Shown in pieces: positions 37,779 to 46,585 of a DNA stretch of 64,000 nucleotides; positions within the stretch are counted from its first letter, which is position 1, and each line of letters starts with the position of its first letter. Below the pieces are notes generated by a model, which saw nothing but the letters and a program-made list of their open reading frames with translations, had not been told where the DNA came from and ran no database searches. A program made the translations under genes and the position numbers. This DNA is from Gammaproteobacteria bacterium (GTDB taxonomy: Bacteria; Pseudomonadota; Gammaproteobacteria; Steroidobacterales; GCA-2729495): assembly GCA_030583605.1 (NCBI GenBank), contig CP129466.1, forward strand, positions 2,425,001 to 2,489,000, read 5' to 3'.

Positions 37779-38705
37779 ATGCGAATACTGGCCGGCCTGC
37801 CGGTCCTGGTCCTGTTGGGCGGCTGCGCGTCGACGCCGGAGCTGACGCCCTGGCAGGCCGATGCGCTGTTGCCGTCGCTGCCGGCGGACTGTGCGGACAG
37901 CGCCGCACCTGCGTCGCAGACAGCGTTAAGCGGCGGCGTTCCCGGCGGCCTTGCGGTGGTGCACAGCGAAGGCCGCGACGTGATCCTGGTCGCCGCCCGT
38001 TCCTGCGTATGGACCGTCGACGCGCAGACGGGCGCGGCCGCACCGTTGCCGACCCATGGTGATTCGATCGCGCCGACCATGATCGACGCCGGCCGCGCCG
38101 GGCTCGCCTTCTCGAGCAGCCTTTCAGGGTCGGTGCGCACGATCGACGCGGCGGGCGCCGTCGTCCTCAACGTCTCCGGACTGCGTCAGCCGCTCGGCAC
38201 GCGCCTCCTGCCGGGCGGCATCGTGCTGGTCGCCGAACATGGCACGGGCCGCATCCTGCGCCTCGGGCCGAGCGAGGAATCCCGGCCACGCCTCGTTGCC
38301 GACGGGCTCGATGGCCCCACGGGCCTGGTCGTGGTCGATGCGACCCACGGCTACGTCACCGAAGCGGGCAGCGGACGGGTGACCCTTGTCAATCTCGGTC
38401 ATCCGGAACAGCGTGCGATCGCCACGGGACTGGAACAGCCCGAAGGCATCGCAGTGCTCAGCGACGGCCGACTCGCCGTCGCCGAAGTCGGCGCGCGCCG
38501 GCTGGTCGCCGTCGATCCGCGCACCGGCGCCGTCGAGGTCCTGGCCGACCACCTGCCCATTGGACCCGCGACCCCGCAGGACAACGCAGACCTCCATGCG
38601 GTTACCGACGTCGCGGCGACGCCGGCGGGCCTCATCGTCATCAGCGCCGCCGGCGATCGCACGATACTGAAGCTGAGGCGGCGCGCACCGCCCCGCGAGG
38701 AATGA
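37779..38705 (+). CDS. Lipoprotein with NHL/SMP-30-like beta-propeller
   Basis: A 308-residue protein with a short signal and lipobox (LLGGC), then repeated beta-propeller blades such as GLRQPLGTRLLPGGIVLVAEHG, DGPTGLVVVDATHGYVTEAG and LEQPEGIAVLSDGRLAVAEVG. These blades resemble gluconolactonase-type or NHL repeats. Likely a lipid-anchored envelope protein that binds a ligand or hydrolyses a lactone; calcium-binding residues of SMP-30 are not obvious. It begins about 30 bp after the protease gene and ends three bases before the SIMPL gene, so the three are likely one unit. Confidence 0.75.
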   Translation: MRILAGLPVLVLLGGCASTPELTPWQADALLPSLPADCADSAAPASQTALSGGVPGGLAVVHSEGRDVILVAARSCVWTVDAQTGAAAPLPTHGDSIAPTMIDAGRAGLAFSSSLSGSVRTIDAAGAVVLNVSGLRQPLGTRLLPGGIVLVAEHGTGRILRLGPSEESRPRLVADGLDGPTGLVVVDATHGYVTEAGSGRVTLVNLGHPEQRAIATGLEQPEGIAVLSDGRLAVAEVGARRLVAVDPRTGAVEVLADHLPIGPATPQDNADLHAVTDVAATPAGLIVISAAGDRTILKLRRRAPPREE

Positions 38706-38708
38706 ATC

Positions 38709-39443
38709 ATGGCGACACCAGGCAGTAACCTGCCGTCGGCCGTGGTGCTGGCCCTGGGCATCGCCATGGCAGGCTGGTTCACCGGCAGCGGCTTCATCAA
38801 GGCACGCACAACCGACCGCGCGGTGACCGTCAAGGGAATTTCCGAACGCGACGCCCGGGCCAACATCGCGATCTGGCCGCTGCGCGTCACGGCGGCGGAC
38901 GACGATCTCGCCGCTGCGCAGGCACGCCTCCAGCGCAGCATCGGGGAGATCAATGGCTTTCTGCAGCGCCAGGGGCTCGGTGAGGGCGCCGCCAGGGCCG
39001 AGGCGTTTTCCGTCAGCGATGCGCACGCCAACCAGTACGGCGGCGACACCCGCGGCAGCCGCTTCGTCATCACCCAGACCCTGATCGTGCGCTCGACGGA
39101 GCCCGAAAAAGTGCGCGCCGCCGCCGAGAAGGTCAGTGAACTGGTGGCAGCCGGCGTAGTGCTGTCGTCCGGGGAGCAGTACGGCGGGGGCGGCCCGACC
39201 TATGTCTTCACCGGCCTGAACGAACTCAAGCCCGCGATGATCGCCGACGCCACCGCCCGCGCCCGCGAGGCCGCCGAGCAGTTCGCCAAGGATTCGGGCA
39301 GCGCGCTCGGCGGAATCCGGCGCGCGAACCAGGGCGTGTTCGAGATTCTGCCGCGCGACCAGGCCCCGGGCATGAGCGAGGGCAACCAGATCGACAAGAC
39401 GGTGCGGGTCGTCGCGACGGTCGAGTACCGCCTGGAGCACTGA
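38709..39443 (+). CDS. SIMPL-domain (DUF541) envelope protein
   Basis: A 244-residue protein with an N-terminal hydrophobic anchor (VVLALGIAMAGWFTGSGF) followed by a SIMPL domain: RAVTVKGISERDARANIAIW, repeated helix-strand units, and a C-terminal VVATVEYRLE. Family members are secreted or membrane-anchored and linked to oxidative stress or surface functions. It follows the propeller lipoprotein after three bases. No enzymatic residues can be pointed out. Confidence 0.85.
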   Translation: MATPGSNLPSAVVLALGIAMAGWFTGSGFIKARTTDRAVTVKGISERDARANIAIWPLRVTAADDDLAAAQARLQRSIGEINGFLQRQGLGEGAARAEAFSVSDAHANQYGGDTRGSRFVITQTLIVRSTEPEKVRAAAEKVSELVAAGVVLSSGEQYGGGGPTYVFTGLNELKPAMIADATARAREAAEQFAKDSGSALGGIRRANQGVFEILPRDQAPGMSEGNQIDKTVRVVATVEYRLEH

Positions 39444-39502
39444 ACGCGCGCAGGCCCTGCCGGCCAGCGACCCATCGACTATTCGCCGACCGCTGGTGAC
39501 AC

Positions 39503-40129
39503 ATGCACGATTTGCTGCAGCAATTCCTCACCTGGTACATGTCTGCGCTGGAGGAAGGCGGCTACGGCCTGATCGTCCTGCTGATGGCCATGGAGAGCTC
39601 CATCATTCCGCTGCCGAGCGAAGTCGTCATTCCGCCGGCAGCGCACCTCGCCAATACCCGCGGCGGCATGACGCTTGCCGGAATCGTGCTGGCCGGCACC
39701 CTCGGCTCCTGGATCGGCGCAACGGTGATGTACTGGGGCTCGCGCCTGATCGGCCGGCCCCTGCTGATACGCTACGGCCGCTACCTCCTCGTGCCACCGG
39801 CGAAAATCGCCGGCGCCGAAGCCTGGGCCAACCACTACGGCACGGTGGGCATATTCATCTCCCGGTTGCTGCCCGTGATCCGTCACCTGATCGGCATCCC
39901 TGCCGGAATCGTGCGGATGAACTTCTGGTATTACTCGATTGCGACCCTCGCCGGCTCGGCGATCTGGTGCTCGGTGCTCGTGTGGCTCGGTGTCACCGCC
40001 GGCCAGGACCAGGAACTGCTCAACGGCGAATTGCACCGGGTCACCGTGTGGGTCGGCGGGGTGCTCGGCGTTCTCGGCGTCATCTACTACGTGTTCGTCC
40101 ACCGGCACATGCGCGCGCAAAGACGCTGA
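39503..40129 (+). CDS. DedA-family membrane protein
   Basis: A 208-residue inner-membrane protein with five helices and the DedA hallmarks: MAMESSIIPLPSEVVIPPA in the first half and the re-entrant ISRLLPVIRHLIGIPAGIVRM in the second. DedA proteins flip phospholipids or undecaprenyl phosphate and support proton-motive-force homeostasis. The conserved acidic residue (E in MESS/PSE) and the arginines of FISRLLPVIR are present. It lies about 60 bp after the SIMPL gene. 40130-40355 downstream shows no gene. Confidence 0.88.
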   Translation: MHDLLQQFLTWYMSALEEGGYGLIVLLMAMESSIIPLPSEVVIPPAAHLANTRGGMTLAGIVLAGTLGSWIGATVMYWGSRLIGRPLLIRYGRYLLVPPAKIAGAEAWANHYGTVGIFISRLLPVIRHLIGIPAGIVRMNFWYYSIATLAGSAIWCSVLVWLGVTAGQDQELLNGELHRVTVWVGGVLGVLGVIYYVFVHRHMRAQRR

Positions 40130-40355
40130 CGCAACGGCCAGCCTGCACCGCTGAAGGCCGGCGTCGCCGGCTGTGCGAATCGCAGGATCACGGGCAGCAC
40201 TTCACGACACGCCGGCATCGCGCGGCAGCCGCCGGGCACGATGACCACAGCGCAACCCGCGCCTCGCCGCCCGTGCCAGTGGTCATGGATCTATGACATG
40301 ATGCCCACGGCCGCGTCCGGGCGCAGCGCCACGCGGCCGGCCGCAGGGGATCCAG

Positions 40356-41768
40356 GTGTCCGCTTCGATTTCGCCAACTTCCGCTCCCGCAGCGCCCGTA
40401 CCGTTCTCGATCCGCCTCGGCTGGGGCATCGGATCGCTCGGCGTGGCGATCCTCTTCAACAGCTACTCGGCCCTGCTCCTCTTCTACCTGACCAACGTGG
40501 TCGGGCTGCGGCTGGAGCTGGCGGGCCTGCTCATCTTCATCGCCAAGCTCTACGATGCGGCGATCAACGTGCCGGTCGGCATCGTGAGCGATCGTGTACG
40601 TACCCGCTGGGGCCGCCGCCGTCCGTTCTTCCTCGCCGGCGCAGTCCTCTGCTCGCTGTGGTTCGTGCTGATGTTCCACACCACGCCCGCGCCGGCCGGC
40701 GAGGCGCCGCCTTCGCTCGCTGCCTGGGTGCTCGCCTGCCTGCTGCTGTACGCGACCGGCTACGCGCTCTTCAATGTGCCCTACATGGCGATGCCGGCGG
40801 AGATGTCCCGCGACTACAACGAGCGCACCGCCATCATGTCCTTCCGGGTCATTTTCATCCAGGTCGGAAACATCATCGCGGTGGGGCTCGGGCCGCGCAT
40901 CGCGCAGCACTTCGGCGGCGGCCTCGAAGGGTACGCGGTGGTGGGCTGGGTGCTCGGCCTGCTGACGCTCATCACCATGATCGCCTGTTTCTTCGGCACG
41001 GCGCGGGCGCGCACCGTGGAGCGCACGGAGGCCCGCTTCGGCGCGCGCGAACAACTGCGCTCGGCCCTGTCGAACCGCCCCTTCCTGCTCCTCGCCGCGT
41101 TCAAGTTCCTGACCCTCGTGTCGGGCGCCACCGTCTTCGCGACGCTGCTCTTTTTCGTCAAGAACGTGCTCAGGCTCGACCAGGGCGTGATGCTCTGGTA
41201 CACGGTCGGGCACGCGGCGGCAGCCTTCATCACCGTGCCGCTCCTCTGGGTCCCGCTCGCCGCCCGCATCGGGAAGAAGGCCGCGATGGTGATCGCCACG
41301 CTCGGCTTCATGCTGGTCGCGCTGAGCTGGATGCTGGCCGGCCCGGGGGAACCCACGTGGATCTTCGCGCTGCGCGCATTCCTCCTCGGCGCTTTCCAGG
41401 CGGGCAAGCTGCTGCTCGGCCTCACGATGCTGCCCGACGTGATGGAGTACGACTCGTTGCGCACCGGCCTGCGCCGCGAAGGGGCGTATGCAGGAGCCTA
41501 CAACGTGGTGGAGAAAGCCGCATTCGCGCTGAGCCCGCTCGTCATGACCCTCATCCTCGCCGCATTCGGCTACCAGGAATCGATCGACAATCGCACGGTG
41601 GTTCAGTCGGCGGAGGCGGTGTTCGGCATCTACCTGAACATCGCGATTGTGCCGGCCGCCTGCAACCTGCTCGCCGCGCTGGTACTCCTGCGCTATGACC
41701 TGACCGGCGAGAAGCTCGCCGCCATGCGGGCGCAGGCGGCGCACTCCGGCCAGGTGCCGGCCGGGTAG
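40356..41768 (+). CDS. MelB-type (GPH family) MFS transporter
   Basis: A 470-residue permease with twelve helices of the glycoside-pentoside-hexuronide:cation symporter family. Diagnostic stretches are LYDAAINVPVGIVSDRVRTRWGRRRPF, YALFNVPYMAMPAEMSRDYNERTAI and MLPDVMEYDSLRTGLRREG-AYAG. These transporters take up sugars or other organic solutes with Na+, H+ or Li+. In marine and soil gammaproteobacteria many relatives sit near lipid or steroid catabolism genes, so the substrate may not be a sugar. Starts at GTG with AGGGGA upstream. The FlK-like thioesterase gene follows after 14 bases. Confidence 0.87.
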   Translation: MSASISPTSAPAAPVPFSIRLGWGIGSLGVAILFNSYSALLLFYLTNVVGLRLELAGLLIFIAKLYDAAINVPVGIVSDRVRTRWGRRRPFFLAGAVLCSLWFVLMFHTTPAPAGEAPPSLAAWVLACLLLYATGYALFNVPYMAMPAEMSRDYNERTAIMSFRVIFIQVGNIIAVGLGPRIAQHFGGGLEGYAVVGWVLGLLTLITMIACFFGTARARTVERTEARFGAREQLRSALSNRPFLLLAAFKFLTLVSGATVFATLLFFVKNVLRLDQGVMLWYTVGHAAAAFITVPLLWVPLAARIGKKAAMVIATLGFMLVALSWMLAGPGEPTWIFALRAFLLGAFQAGKLLLGLTMLPDVMEYDSLRTGLRREGAYAGAYNVVEKAAFALSPLVMTLILAAFGYQESIDNRTVVQSAEAVFGIYLNIAIVPAACNLLAALVLLRYDLTGEKLAAMRAQAAHSGQVPAG

Positions 41769-41782
41769 AGGGACTGAAGATC

Positions 41783-42202
41783 ATGGACCGCGGCAAGGAC
41801 CATCTCGCAGCCGGCGCGCAGGCCGAGGCCACGCTCACCGTCACCTGGAGCGACACGGCCGCGGCGCTCTCGCCATCGGCGCAGGACACATTTCCGCCGG
41901 TGTTCGCGACGTCGCGCATGGTTGCGCTCATGGAACTCGCGGCGGCGCGGGTCCTGCAGCCGCTGCTGCGGGACGGCCAGTTGTCGGTCGGCACGTCGCT
42001 CACCGTGGGCCATACCGCCGCGACCCCGGTGGGTTGCGAGGTGCGCGCCGTGGCAACCTACCTGGAACGGGACGGACGGGCCTTTCGCTTCCGGGTGGAA
42101 GCGTTCGATGCCGCCGGGCCGATCGGTGCCGGCGAGCACTCGCGCGCGATCGTCGCCACGGAGCGACTGCTCGCCGGGGCGGCGCGACGCCGGCCCGGGT
42201 AG
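41783..42202 (+). CDS. FlK-like hotdog-fold acyl-CoA thioesterase
   Basis: A 139-residue single-domain hotdog protein, the length of fluoroacetyl-CoA thioesterase FlK. The FlK-like active-site pattern is visible: a Thr/Ser in VFATSRMV, the Glu in ALMELAAARVL and the His in VGHTAATPVG. FlK itself hydrolyses fluoroacetyl-CoA, but most relatives are of unknown acyl specificity. It starts 14 bases after the transporter gene and is likely translated from the same mRNA, so both may act on the same organic acid. Confidence 0.8.
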   Translation: MDRGKDHLAAGAQAEATLTVTWSDTAAALSPSAQDTFPPVFATSRMVALMELAAARVLQPLLRDGQLSVGTSLTVGHTAATPVGCEVRAVATYLERDGRAFRFRVEAFDAAGPIGAGEHSRAIVATERLLAGAARRRPG

Positions 42203-42211
42203 CCCGGCGAA

Positions 42212-43393
42212 TCAGCCGGGCGCGGCCGGCGACGGGAGCCGTGGCGCTGCGCCTGCACCGGACCATCCTGCCAGCAGGATGCCGCCGAGGCCGAGCAGCA
42301 GCACGACGAATCGCACGAGGTCGCCAAGCAGCGGGATGCTGCCGACCAGCGCCAGTGCAACCAGCACGAGGAACAGCGCGCCGAGCCGCCGGCCCGGCGT
42401 GGCCCCTTTCCCCGGACTCGCAAGCTCCAGCGCACGATCGCCGAGGAACAGCGCCCCGACCACGTAAGCGGCCAGCACCATCGCGAGGTACACCAGCAGG
42501 AGAATGAGCGCGAGCGGAATGCCGATCAGCGTGACGAACAGCGTCATGATCAGGGGCGGCATGCAGACCAGCACCAGGAACCCGACCAGCATCGCCAGCC
42601 CGGGCCGTTCGGCGAGCACCCGCGACGTGCGCCGCGAGAACTGCTCGAGGGAAAATGCCAGCAACAGCCCGACCCCGAGCAACCCGGCGAGCCAGAGCCA
42701 TCCGGCCCGCTCGCCGATTGCGCCGGCATCGATCCAGGACCGGCGGCGTTCCCGCTGCTCCGCATCGCCGGACTCGCGCGCGATGCCACCCGCCACCACC
42801 AGATCGGCGGGCAGATCCACTGCACCGTGCACGCGGTAGCTGAGCCGGCCGCCGATGCGCGTACCGGGTTGCACGTGCAGCTCGTCGGCAAAAATGCGTA
42901 CATCGCCGGCGATGTCGCCGCCCAGCGTGACTTCGCGGCCGGCCACCGTCAGGTAGCGCCCGAAACGGCCGCCGGTGGTGACGCTGGCGCCTGCGATGGC
43001 CGCGCCACCCTCGATGCGGGCTTCCGGCATGATCCGGACACGACCGCCGGCCACCCGGGCGTTGCCGCCGATCAGCGCGTCAACGGTGACGTCCCCACCC
43101 GCGACGTAGAGGTCGTCTCCCACCGTGGCCCGCACCGCAACCTCACCGCCCGCCGCAGACAGATCGCCACCCACGGAAGAGTTGCTCGCGACGCTGCCGG
43201 CAGCGAGCAGCGCATCGCCCGTCACCGGCTCGCGCAACTCGACACTGCCGCCGGCGGCCATGTAATCGTCGGCCAGGGCCGCGACCGTGGTCTCGCGACC
43301 GGAAACAAGGGTTGCGAGGAGCAGCAACGCTGCGGCGACGACGACGCGTCGGCAGTTGCGCGCGCAGCACGCGGCCCGATTGCTCCTGGTCAC
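42212..43393 (-). CDS. Bactofilin-like beta-helix protein with C-terminal membrane region
   Basis: About 393 residues. After a signal-like hydrophobic stretch (VVVAAALLLLATLVSG) the first half consists of short beta repeats rich in Gly, Val and Ala (for example GDALLAAGSVASNSSVGGDL, VGDDLYVAGGDVTVDALIGG), typical of polymer-forming cytoskeletal or beta-helix proteins. The second half has about five membrane helices. This orientation places the beta repeats outside the cytoplasm. The GTG at 43393 is a compromise; another GTG 22 codons upstream (43459) is open. Function unknown; possibly envelope scaffolding. Confidence 0.72.
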   Translation of the reverse strand: MTRSNRAACCARNCRRVVVAAALLLLATLVSGRETTVAALADDYMAAGGSVELREPVTGDALLAAGSVASNSSVGGDLSAAGGEVAVRATVGDDLYVAGGDVTVDALIGGNARVAGGRVRIMPEARIEGGAAIAGASVTTGGRFGRYLTVAGREVTLGGDIAGDVRIFADELHVQPGTRIGGRLSYRVHGAVDLPADLVVAGGIARESGDAEQRERRRSWIDAGAIGERAGWLWLAGLLGVGLLLAFSLEQFSRRTSRVLAERPGLAMLVGFLVLVCMPPLIMTLFVTLIGIPLALILLLVYLAMVLAAYVVGALFLGDRALELASPGKGATPGRRLGALFLVLVALALVGSIPLLGDLVRFVVLLLGLGGILLAGWSGAGAAPRLPSPAAPG

Positions 43394-43492
43394 GTTCGAG
43401 TCACCGGGGTTGATGGCCGGCAACAGTGTACTGCGCCACGTACCCGCCCGGCAGGCCACGCTGCGCCGCCGGCCGCGACCGGTTTCCGCTGG

Positions 43493-44791
43493 TTAGGCGT
43501 GACCGCGATGCGACCTGCCGGCGTGGCCGCCACTCTTACCCGTGCGCGGACGCGAAGGGCCCTGGCGCCGGCCGCGCGGGCCGTGGCCACGCCCGGCTGC
43601 TGCGCGGTGCGCGATGTCGTTCCCGCCGCCATGCCCGTTGCGTGCCGGTTGTGACGCCGGCGTCTCGACCGGAATCTCGAACTCCGGCATCTCCGCCACC
43701 GGCAGCGCCTGCCGCAGCAACCGCTCGATGTCCCGGAGCAAGCCCGCCTCGTCCTTCGAGACGAGCGAGACCGCCTCACCGGCCTGCCCGGCCCGCGCCG
43801 TGCGACCGATGCGGTGCAGGTAGTCCTCGGGCACGTTCGGCAGTTCGTAGTTCAGCACGACCGGCAGTTCCTTGATGTCGAGCCCGCGCGCGGCCACCTC
43901 GGTCGCTACCAGCGCGACGATGCGGCCTGCCTTGAAATCGGCGAGCGCTTTCGTGCGTGCGGCCTGGCTCTTGTTGCCGTGGATCGCGGCCGCCGCAATG
44001 CCGGCGCGCTCCAGGTGCTGCGTCAGTCGATTGGCCCCATGCTTGGTCCGCGTGAACACCAGCACCTGGTTCCAGTCGAGCGTGCGGAGCAGGTGGACCA
44101 GCAGGTGGCGCTTGTCATCCTTCACCACCTTGTAGATCCGCTGCGCGATGCGCTCGGCGGCGGTATTGCGAGGCGCCACGTCGATCTCCTGCGGCTCGCG
44201 CAGGAATCGCGCGGCCAGCGAGCGGATCTCGTCGCTGTAGGTCGCGGAGAACATGAGATTCTGCCGGACCGCGGGCAGCAACTTCAGCACGCGCTTGATG
44301 TCGTGGATGAACCCCATGTCGAGCATGCGATCGGCCTCGTCGAGCACGAAGTGTTCGACGGCGCGCAGATCCACCGCGCGTTGTTCGGCCAGATCGAGCA
44401 GACGGCCCGGGGTGGCAACCAGAATGTCGCAACCGCGGCGCAACGCATCGATCTGCGGATTGATGCTAACGCCACCGAATACCACCACGGTACGCAGCCG
44501 CAGGTACTTGCCGTATGCGCGTGCACTTTCGGCCACCTGGGCCGCGAGCTCGCGCGTCGGCGTGAGGATCAGCGCGCGCGGCGTCGCGCCCCGGCCGCCA
44601 TGCAGTTTCTGCAGGATCGGCAGCACGAAGCCGGCGGTCTTGCCGGTGCCCGTCTGTGCGCCGGCGAGGACGTCGCGCCCCGACAGAACAGCGGGGACGG
44701 CGCGGGATTGAATGGGAGTCGGCGTGTCGTAGCCCTTGTCGGCCACAGCACGCAGCAATTCGGGCAGAAGCCCGAGATCGGAAAATGACAT
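43493..44791 (-). CDS. rhlE: DEAD-box RNA helicase, RhlE type
   Basis: A 432-residue helicase. Motifs in order: Q-motif ([13 protein letters not shown]), I (AQTGTGKT), Ia (PTRELAAQV), Ib (TPGRLLD), II (DEAD), III (SAT), V ([11 protein letters not shown], with E in place of the usual D) and VI ([10 protein letters not shown]). The C-terminus is a basic, Gly/Arg/His-rich tail that helps bind RNA. RhlE acts in ribosome assembly and RNA turnover. A leader of some 200 bp precedes the gene up to the REP region; cold-type control is possible but not shown. Confidence 0.92.
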   Translation of the reverse strand: MSFSDLGLLPELLRAVADKGYDTPTPIQSRAVPAVLSGRDVLAGAQTGTGKTAGFVLPILQKLHGGRGATPRALILTPTRELAAQVAESARAYGKYLRLRTVVVFGGVSINPQIDALRRGCDILVATPGRLLDLAEQRAVDLRAVEHFVLDEADRMLDMGFIHDIKRVLKLLPAVRQNLMFSATYSDEIRSLAARFLREPQEIDVAPRNTAAERIAQRIYKVVKDDKRHLLVHLLRTLDWNQVLVFTRTKHGANRLTQHLERAGIAAAAIHGNKSQAARTKALADFKAGRIVALVATEVAARGLDIKELPVVLNYELPNVPEDYLHRIGRTARAGQAGEAVSLVSKDEAGLLRDIERLLRQALPVAEMPEFEIPVETPASQPARNGHGGGNDIAHRAAAGRGHGPRGRRQGPSRPRTGKSGGHAGRSHRGHA

Positions 44792-44991
44792 GCAAAAAAT
44801 TCCTGAAAGAAAAAATGAAGCCCGCTCGTCCGGGACTGAATCCCGGTGCGGTCACAAGCGAGGAATAACCGGAGTACGTCGAACGTTGCGGACGAACTGC
44901 GAACCGAGGCGGCGCTGACCGCGCACGTGCCTGATCGGTGCCGCGCACTGTACAGGGTCAACCGCGCCCCGTCCATCCCCGCATGTCGCGG

Positions 44992-45099
44992 AGGGTGCTT
45001 ACCAGCCACAGCGCTGAACGAAGCCGTGTAGGAGCGGCGCCAGCCGCGACCGATGCTGCCGCGGCGCCGAACGGTGCGCTGGTCGCGACTGAAGTCGCT
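44992..45099. repeat. REP palindromes left of the IS element
   Basis: GTAGGAGCGGCGCCAGCCGC (45029-45048) followed by GACC is a REP-type unit; GGTCGCGACTGAAGTCGCT (45081-45099) is the inverse unit, cut by the insertion. The block GCTGAACGAAGCC before it recurs right of the element, so this was a tandem REP locus before insertion. Confidence 0.85.
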
Positions 45100-45116
45100 T
45101 ATATGGACCCCTCCCG

Positions 45117-45359
45117 GTGTGTCAAGGCGGTTTCAGACGATGCGGTTGTGAGTGCAGGCTTATATCCGGCTCGTGTTTCGGGGAACTGATGCTTCCCCCA
45201 GCCTCGATGATATCTGCGCGCGTGGGCGACTCCACTCCTACCCGGACCTGTGATGTCCTGGCGACGTCTCAGTTCCGCCCACGCCGGTCCAACCGGTTCG
45301 TCATCTCCCTCCTCAACGCACTCGCCAGATGCGGTTCACACTCAGTGGCAACGCCGCCT
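45117..45359 (-). ncRNA. Candidate bridge RNA segment of the IS1111-group element
   Basis: IS110-family recombinases use a bridge RNA encoded in the noncoding part of the element; in the IS1111 group it lies 3' of the transposase gene, as here. The segment is 243 bp with no coding capacity. Its plus strand contains GGCGACTCCACTCCTACCC (45225-45243), which shares CTCCTAC with the REP target GTCGCTCCTACAGGG. On the RNA strand this becomes GTAGGAG, able to pair with the target. Loop structures and donor guide were not worked out. Confidence 0.5.
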
Positions 45360-46379
45360 TCAGGCGGGCAGCGCTTCGAGCGCGGCCTGCCGCGCCATGA
45401 TCGCCCAGGCGCGTCGGGCATTGCGGTGGGCGAGGGCCACGCAGGCCTTGTTGAAGCCGCGCCGCGCGAGCAATGCGCGCAGCCACACGCTGTCGGCGTC
45501 GGGCTTCTCGCCGAGGTGCCGTAGCACGGCGCGCGCGCCGTGAATGAGCAGCTTGCGCAGGTAACGGTCCCCGCACTTGCTCAGCCGCCCCAGCCGCGTG
45601 CGTCCGCCGCTGGAGTGCTGGCGTGCGACCAGCCCCAGGTAGGCAGCAAATTGCCGCCCGTTGGCAAACACCCGTACATCGGCCACCTGCACCGGTAGCG
45701 CGGTGGCCGTCAGCGGCCCCACCCCGGGCAGCTGCCTCTGCAGGGCTTGTGCCGTGGCCGAGCGGCGGGCGAGCGCAAGGATCTCCTGTTCATACTCACG
45801 CAACCGCTCACGAGCACGCGCGAGCTCTTCCAGTAACCCGGCCACCAGCTTCGGCAGCGGGGCGGGCAGCGGCGAGCGCTCGAGCAGTTCATGGGTCCCG
45901 ACGATCAGCGCCCGCTCGCCGCGTCCAAACACCACCCCGTGCTCGGCAAGCAGCCCGCGCAGCTGGTTAGCCACAGCCACCCGCTCGCTGAGGGCACGCT
46001 CGCGCACCCGGTGCAGCGCCTGCACCGCCTGTTGCTCGGCGCTTTTCACCTGCACGAAGCGCATCCCCGGGGAGAGCGCAGCGGCAGCGATCGCCTCGGC
46101 ATCCCGGTAGTCATTCTTCTGCCCCCGCCGATAGGGGCTGACGAACTGCGCACCGATCAACTGCACCGTATGACCTTGTTCCCTCAGCCGCCGCCCCCAG
46201 TGATGACTGCCACCACACGCCTCCAGCACCACCCGGGTCCGCGGTAACTGCCCGAAAAAACTCAACAGCTGCGCCCGGCGCAGACATCGCCGCCAGCCCA
46301 CCTGACCGTGCTCGTCCACGGCCACCAGATGAAACACCGACTTTGCCGTATCCAGTCCCACCAGCGTAATCTTGCTCAT
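45360..46379 (-). CDS. IS1111-group transposase (IS110 family)
   Basis: A 339-residue recombinase. The N-terminal RuvC-like DEDD domain has D10 (VGLDTAKS), E53 (VLEACGGSH), D90 and D93 (KNDYRDAEAI). The C-terminal Tnp_20 domain includes a helix-hairpin-helix (LPGVGPLTATALP) and the catalytic serine near residue 256-257 in RQHSSGGRT. The sequence (ACGGSH, RFVQVKS..QQAVQALHRVRER) is closest to the IS1111 branch. All key residues are present, so it is probably active. The start has GGAGGGATCC upstream. Confidence 0.95.
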   Translation of the reverse strand: MSKITLVGLDTAKSVFHLVAVDEHGQVGWRRCLRRAQLLSFFGQLPRTRVVLEACGGSHHWGRRLREQGHTVQLIGAQFVSPYRRGQKNDYRDAEAIAAAALSPGMRFVQVKSAEQQAVQALHRVRERALSERVAVANQLRGLLAEHGVVFGRGERALIVGTHELLERSPLPAPLPKLVAGLLEELARARERLREYEQEILALARRSATAQALQRQLPGVGPLTATALPVQVADVRVFANGRQFAAYLGLVARQHSSGGRTRLGRLSKCGDRYLRKLLIHGARAVLRHLGEKPDADSVWLRALLARRGFNKACVALAHRNARRAWAIMARQAALEALPA

Positions 46380-46480
46380 TGGATCCCTCCTGACTCCGTT
46401 ACAGATAAGCCCCAGTGGCTATCTTGGCTGTCATGAGCCGATACCTCACCGAGGTCTGGAGCGGGAGGGGTCCATCTCAT

Positions 46481-46585
46481 CTCCTACAGGGTGCTTACCA
46501 GGTGCTGATCAACTGCGGCGCTGAACGAAGCCCTGTAAGAGCGGCGCCAGCCGCGACCGATGATGCCGCGGTGCCGAACGGTGCC
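46481..46585. repeat. REP palindromes right of the IS element
   Basis: CTCCTACAGGGTGCTTACC (46481-46499) is the second half of the REP unit broken by the IS. It is followed by GCTGAACGAAGCCCTGTAAG and AGCGGCGCCAGCCGCGACC, a further unit like the one left of the element. The repeat runs up to the stop codon of the neighbouring membrane protein gene. Confidence 0.8.

Larger units (their letters stand above)
45100..46480 (-). mobile_element. IS110-family insertion sequence, IS1111 group
   Basis: About 1.38 kb. It carries one transposase gene, subterminal 14-bp perfect inverted repeats (ATGGACCCCTCCCG at 45103-45116 and its inverse at 46462-46475) and a 260-bp noncoding segment 3' of the transposase. 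It is bounded by CT at 45098-45099 and CT at 46481-46482. Removing it with one CT rejoins GAAGTCGCT and CCTACAGGGTGCT into a normal REP unit, as seen in the array near 48.8 kb. Subterminal inverted repeats and no target duplication beyond the core dinucleotide fit the IS1111 group. It looks intact. Confidence 0.9.
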
